From Thamnaconus septentrionalis (Eukaryota > Chordata > Actinopteri > Tetraodontiformes > Monacanthidae), in contig CM020502.1 of NCBI GenBank assembly GCA_009823395.1, positions 26,910,944-26,974,943 of the forward strand: DNA of 64,000 nt. The letters run 5' to 3'. The notes under the pieces are model-generated. The model saw nothing but the letters and a program-made list of their open reading frames with translations. It was not told where the DNA came from and did no database searches. Made by a program: the position numbers and the translations under genes. Shown in pieces: positions 62,701-64,000 of the stretch. The first letter of the stretch is position 1; each line of letters begins with the position of its first letter.

Positions 62701-64000
62701 CCATTTGCACAAACATTTTTTAAACTTTTTTAGTGATTAAATAAAAGGCAATCATAATATATTGAGAATTTTCCCTTTAAAAAGTTTCTTCACTTTAATT
62801 TTCCCAGTTTTTCTCCAGTCAAACCGCCACTCCCCCTCTCTCCCTTCGCTGCTGGCCCTCTGCAAAGTTGCCACGCAGACTCTCCAGACTCAACATGTAC
62901 CTGCAGTGCCTTGCTTTTCTTTTCGTTTCTTTTTAACAATCCGGTTTTGTTTATGAGTGAAACAGGTAATTTTTTTCAGCACAATATGTGCCTCTCGCAG
63001 CAGGTGCTGCTGCACAGCGGCGGTTACATAACAGCAGCAGCAGTCTGTCGTTATGTAAGCGCCGGGGCTCACCCTACTCCTCGCTTTTCATAGCCCCCCC
63101 AACCACCACCACCACCACCAACACGACCCCCCACTGAGGAAGCACTGAGATATTTCTCATCACCTTGGAAATGACTTTTTAAGCGATAAAGACAACACCC
63201 AGTTCTAATTTAGGCAGGTGTTTGTTTTGGTTTTTTTTTTCATGCGTGGGTGAACCAACAGACACCTGAGCACTTCAATAAAGTCCCCCAACTTTATTGA
63301 GGGATTACATGTTCCTGTCTCATCAGCTCGGCTCTTCTGGGATTTGTCTCTGGCTATTTAGCAGAAGGAGCAAGTCAATGTGCACAACGTCGGGGATTAT
63401 CCGAGCCGATCGTTCATGGTGAGAAACGGGATTGTTTCTCTTAAGAATGAGGGATGGCAAAAAACATTGCAGGTTTCACCATATAGGGTCACACAGGTAA
63501 ATATCACTGAGTTCTGACTCTGAAAAAAGTCAAAATGATGAGCTGTTTTGTCATCACAGCCATCACGGCTTACAAAAACAAAACGATTCAAAGAAAATAT
63601 GTTTTGCCTGAGAATTCGGCACCTATTGTCGGGCCTCAACCTGCAGCTTCGTTGTGGACCTCAGAGAAGGACGACGGCCGCTGTTCGCTCAAAGATTGTG
63701 CTTAATTATATCTGCAAAGAGGAGACGAGGGAAGGGCCTCTCCTGTTGAACCTCCCCACGGTTTCCATGAGAACAGCTCAATCAGAGATGACAGCGTCGA
63801 CTCGTCTCGGGGCTGACGGGGAGGAAATAACCTGAAGATGGTGGAAACGTCTCGCCAAACAAGCATGAAAACCTGGGAGCGCTTGACAATACGATACATT
63901 ATGCATTAAAAATTGACAGCGACGCTGGCTTTTGAATGCAGCTGCGTCTCAACTGATGCGCCTCCTCATCGATTCACGCATTAGAGGCGAATCACGTGCA
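59712..64000. other. Intergenic to window end, no gene supported
   Basis: No exon passes both frame and splice tests. Notable pieces are an AT-rich ATTTAAATATTTAATGAG block (60261-60290), a short frame at 61626-61697, a GC-rich block at 62160-62420 and an inverted pair of D-box sites at 63024-63058. Distance and strand do not tie any of them to a gene. Confidence 0.45.
63024..63058. promoter_or_regulatory. Inverted pair of D-box (PAR-bZIP) sites
   Basis: TTACATAA at 63024-63031 and TTATGTAA at 63051-63058. Each is a full D-box, and with their neighbours they form 9-bp inverted arms. PAR-bZIP/E4BP4 proteins bind this sequence in circadian promoters. Function here is not shown. Confidence 0.25.

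Overview
The window is vertebrate nuclear DNA, almost certainly from a ray-finned (percomorph-type teleost) fish. The evidence is compact split genes with GT/AG introns, very dense CA/GT, AT and GA microsatellites, short inverted-repeat transposons, Tc1-like and tRNA-SINE remnants, and truncated LINE tails. Nothing bacterial, viral or CRISPR-like was seen.

Three protein genes can be assembled exon by exon with consistent reading phases. (1) 2159-19882, plus strand: a synaptotagmin of the Syt1/2/5 class, from the transmembrane exon to the stop. The exon for the luminal N-terminus lies before the window or was not recognised. Its 3' UTR probably runs to about 22.9 or 23.9 kb. (2) 24870-29241, plus strand: a complete nine-exon NADH-cytochrome b5 reductase of 299 residues, closest to CYB5R3. 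Its promoter carries ETS and CRE-like sites split by a 114-bp AAT repeat. (3) 40225-30087, minus strand: complete coding sequence for liprin-beta-1 (ppfibp1), 24 coding exons and 858 residues. A likely promoter and non-coding first exon sit at 46.39-46.6 kb. Genes 2 and 3 are tail to tail, and their predicted mRNA ends overlap.

From about 46.6 kb to 64 kb I find no convincing gene. That stretch holds a hAT-like fold-back element, several LINE 3' ends (one with a readable reverse-transcriptase C-terminus), a tRNA-derived SINE, microsatellites and sequence that may be regulatory.

In function, the synaptotagmin is a calcium sensor for vesicle fusion and liprin-beta-1 is a scaffold of cell-edge and presynaptic complexes. 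The cytochrome b5 reductase is a general redox enzyme. They are neighbours rather than parts of one pathway. I saw no new multi-gene system. The best leads are a possible 55-residue microprotein under paired CRE sites in the synaptotagmin 3' UTR, a splice donor formed by the first repeat of a GT microsatellite, an in-frame 39-nt candidate cassette exon, a local cluster of one transposon family in ppfibp1 introns, and an unexplained antisense reading frame inside a synaptotagmin intron. Paralogue suffixes and species cannot be settled from the sequence alone.
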